NCBI RefSeq assembly: GCF_900115785.1
Contig: NZ_FOYS01000004.1
Location: 62,001 to 126,000, forward strand
Length of the DNA stretch: 64,000 nt
Direction of reading: 5' to 3'
Source: Halogeometricum limi
Lineage (GTDB): Archaea > Halobacteriota > Halobacteria > Halobacteriales > Haloferacaceae
Shown here: positions 63,229 through 64,000 of the stretch, in pieces
Layout of the letters: each line of letters opens with the position of its first letter
How positions within the stretch are numbered: the first letter of the stretch is position 1
Position numbers and translations under genes: made by a program
The notes under the pieces: model-generated
The model's input: the letters and a program-made list of their open reading frames with translations, nothing else
Databases searched by the model: none
Told to the model about the DNA's origin: nothing

Positions 63229-63525
63229 CTACGCGCGGACGCCGCTGTACTCGATGTCGATGTAGTTTCCTTCCCAGTCTTTCCGGGCCTCTATCTCGCG
63301 ACGGCCGCGGCGGGTCAGCGTGTAGTAGTTCGTCCGCCTGTCACGTTGTCCCTTCTCGACCAGCCCTTTCTCGACGAGGGTGTCGAGGTTGGGGTAGAGA
63401 CGGCCGTGATGAATCTCCTTTTCGTAGTAATCTTCGAGTTCCTCTTTGATAGCGAGTCCGTGCGGTTCGTCCAAGCCGGCGATTACGTACAGCAGGTCAC
63501 GCTGAAATCCTGTCAAGTCGTACAT
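63229..63525 (-). CDS. PadR-family transcriptional regulator
   Basis: 98-aa winged-helix regulator. It starts MYDLTGFQRDLLYVIAGLDE, with recognition part AIKEELEDYYEKEIHHGRLYPNLDTLVEKGLVEKG and wing RDRRTNYYTLTRRG, the classic PadR/PF03551 pattern. The target is unknown. ATG 63525 is favoured since haloarchaeal homologues begin near MYDLT. Confidence 0.9.
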   Translation of the reverse strand: MYDLTGFQRDLLYVIAGLDEPHGLAIKEELEDYYEKEIHHGRLYPNLDTLVEKGLVEKGQRDRRTNYYTLTRRGRREIEARKDWEGNYIDIEYSGVRA

Positions 63526-63738
63526 CGGTAAATTCAACTAGACCCTTATTGTCTGATTGAAATAAACATATCGGAGAACGACCGTTCCTAGAGAGTGTTA
63601 AGACAGGAAAAATCGGATATTCTCTCCGGCAGTTCGTGTAAATTTGCTTTCAGGAACCGGGGCTGATGCGGGTTGGCGGGGGAACCTCTCGCTCTGGCGA
63701 CGGTTGCGATTTATGTCTCCGGTGGTCGTAGTTCCCCT

Positions 63739-64000
63739 ATGCCCGAGACGATACTGTTCGAGAGCGAGTCCCCACACACCCGCGAAGAAGTCGCGGCGTA
63801 CCTCCACACTGTCGCGGACGCACTGGGCGACGGCCGCCCGATATCGCTCACCGCGGGCGACCAGTCGGTCGAGATGGACGTTCCAGAGCGCGTGACGTTC
63901 GAGGTGAAAGCCGAACACGAGACGGAGACGGGCGCGACGACTGGCGAACTGAGCGTCGAGTTCGAAGTCGCGTGGGACGAAGACGGGACGGACGAGTCGC
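63739..64000 (+). CDS. Amphi-Trp domain protein (3' partial)
   Basis: Partial gene, 87 codons visible; the stop lies beyond the window. It begins MPETILFESESPHTREEVAAYL and has the beta-rich HTVADALGDG...VEMDVPERVTFEVKAEHE of the amphi-Trp domain common in haloarchaea. The role is unknown. ATG 63739 is the clear start. Confidence 0.8.
   Translation, partial: MPETILFESESPHTREEVAAYLHTVADALGDGRPISLTAGDQSVEMDVPERVTFEVKAEHETETGATTGELSVEFEVAWDEDGTDES

Overview
The window is haloarchaeal chromosome. Most genes are GC-rich and encode acidic proteins, and typical archaeal genes are present: FEN-1, Pelota, RqcH, Elp3, a bat-type HTH regulator, a haloarchaeal transducer and an amphi-Trp protein. Start codons often sit 25-30 nt downstream of TATA-like boxes, as expected for leaderless mRNAs. 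The genus cannot be fixed from this sequence alone.

Layout. (1) 1-5.5 kb: core genes (transducer, hypothetical proteins, bat-type regulator, FAD monooxygenase, mutY). (2) 5482-31268: an AT-richer integrated element of about 25.8 kb that has split mutY. It brings its own 3' half of mutY, so the gene is regenerated in frame at the left end, while the original 3' half is stranded at the right end. A 7-bp identity (accgcgc) at both ends fits a tyrosine-recombinase crossover, and a tyrosine recombinase lies near the right end. (3) 31.2-64 kb: core genes again (CPA2 antiporter, oxidoreductases, thymidine kinase, DHH protein, Elp3, MscS, RqcH, two DUF4013 proteins, Pelota, MFS, histidine kinase, FEN-1, class III aminotransferase, DUF4010, AI-2E-type permease, PadR, amphi-Trp).

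The element cargo is the main discovery. Ten minus-strand genes (26196 down to 8725) are packed with overlaps or short gaps: QueF-like enzyme, DpdA-like DNA 7-deazaguanine transglycosylase, then A1 (winged-helix-like), B1 (small P-loop ATPase), C1 (1312-aa P-loop ATPase with coiled coils), D1 (PglZ/alkaline-phosphatase-type), a HerA-like ATPase, a GNAT acetyltransferase, then a second set A2, B2, C2 (1328 aa) and D2 (821-aa PglZ). The A-B-C-PglZ unit therefore occurs twice. The order recalls BREX (brxA-brxB-brxC-...-pglZ), but there is no PglX methyltransferase; base-exchange enzymes that would put a preQ1-type 7-deazaguanine into DNA stand in its place. A queuosine-salvage-type (Qng1/DUF2419) protein and a six-helix membrane protein lie on the opposite strand at the left end. 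My inference is that this is a mobile 7-deazaguanine-based, BREX-like defence system that I do not recognise as described; I could not search databases.

The element's right side (27.3-31.0 kb) holds a compact plus-strand operon (RHH regulator, small protein, HTH, RHH-like coiled coil, catalytic-domain-less recombinase, tyrosine recombinase). A TRAM-domain membrane-anchored protein and an unannotated 48-aa gene follow on the minus strand. Palindromic CCAATT-n2-AATTGG sites precede the operon. No tRNA, rRNA or CRISPR array was seen.
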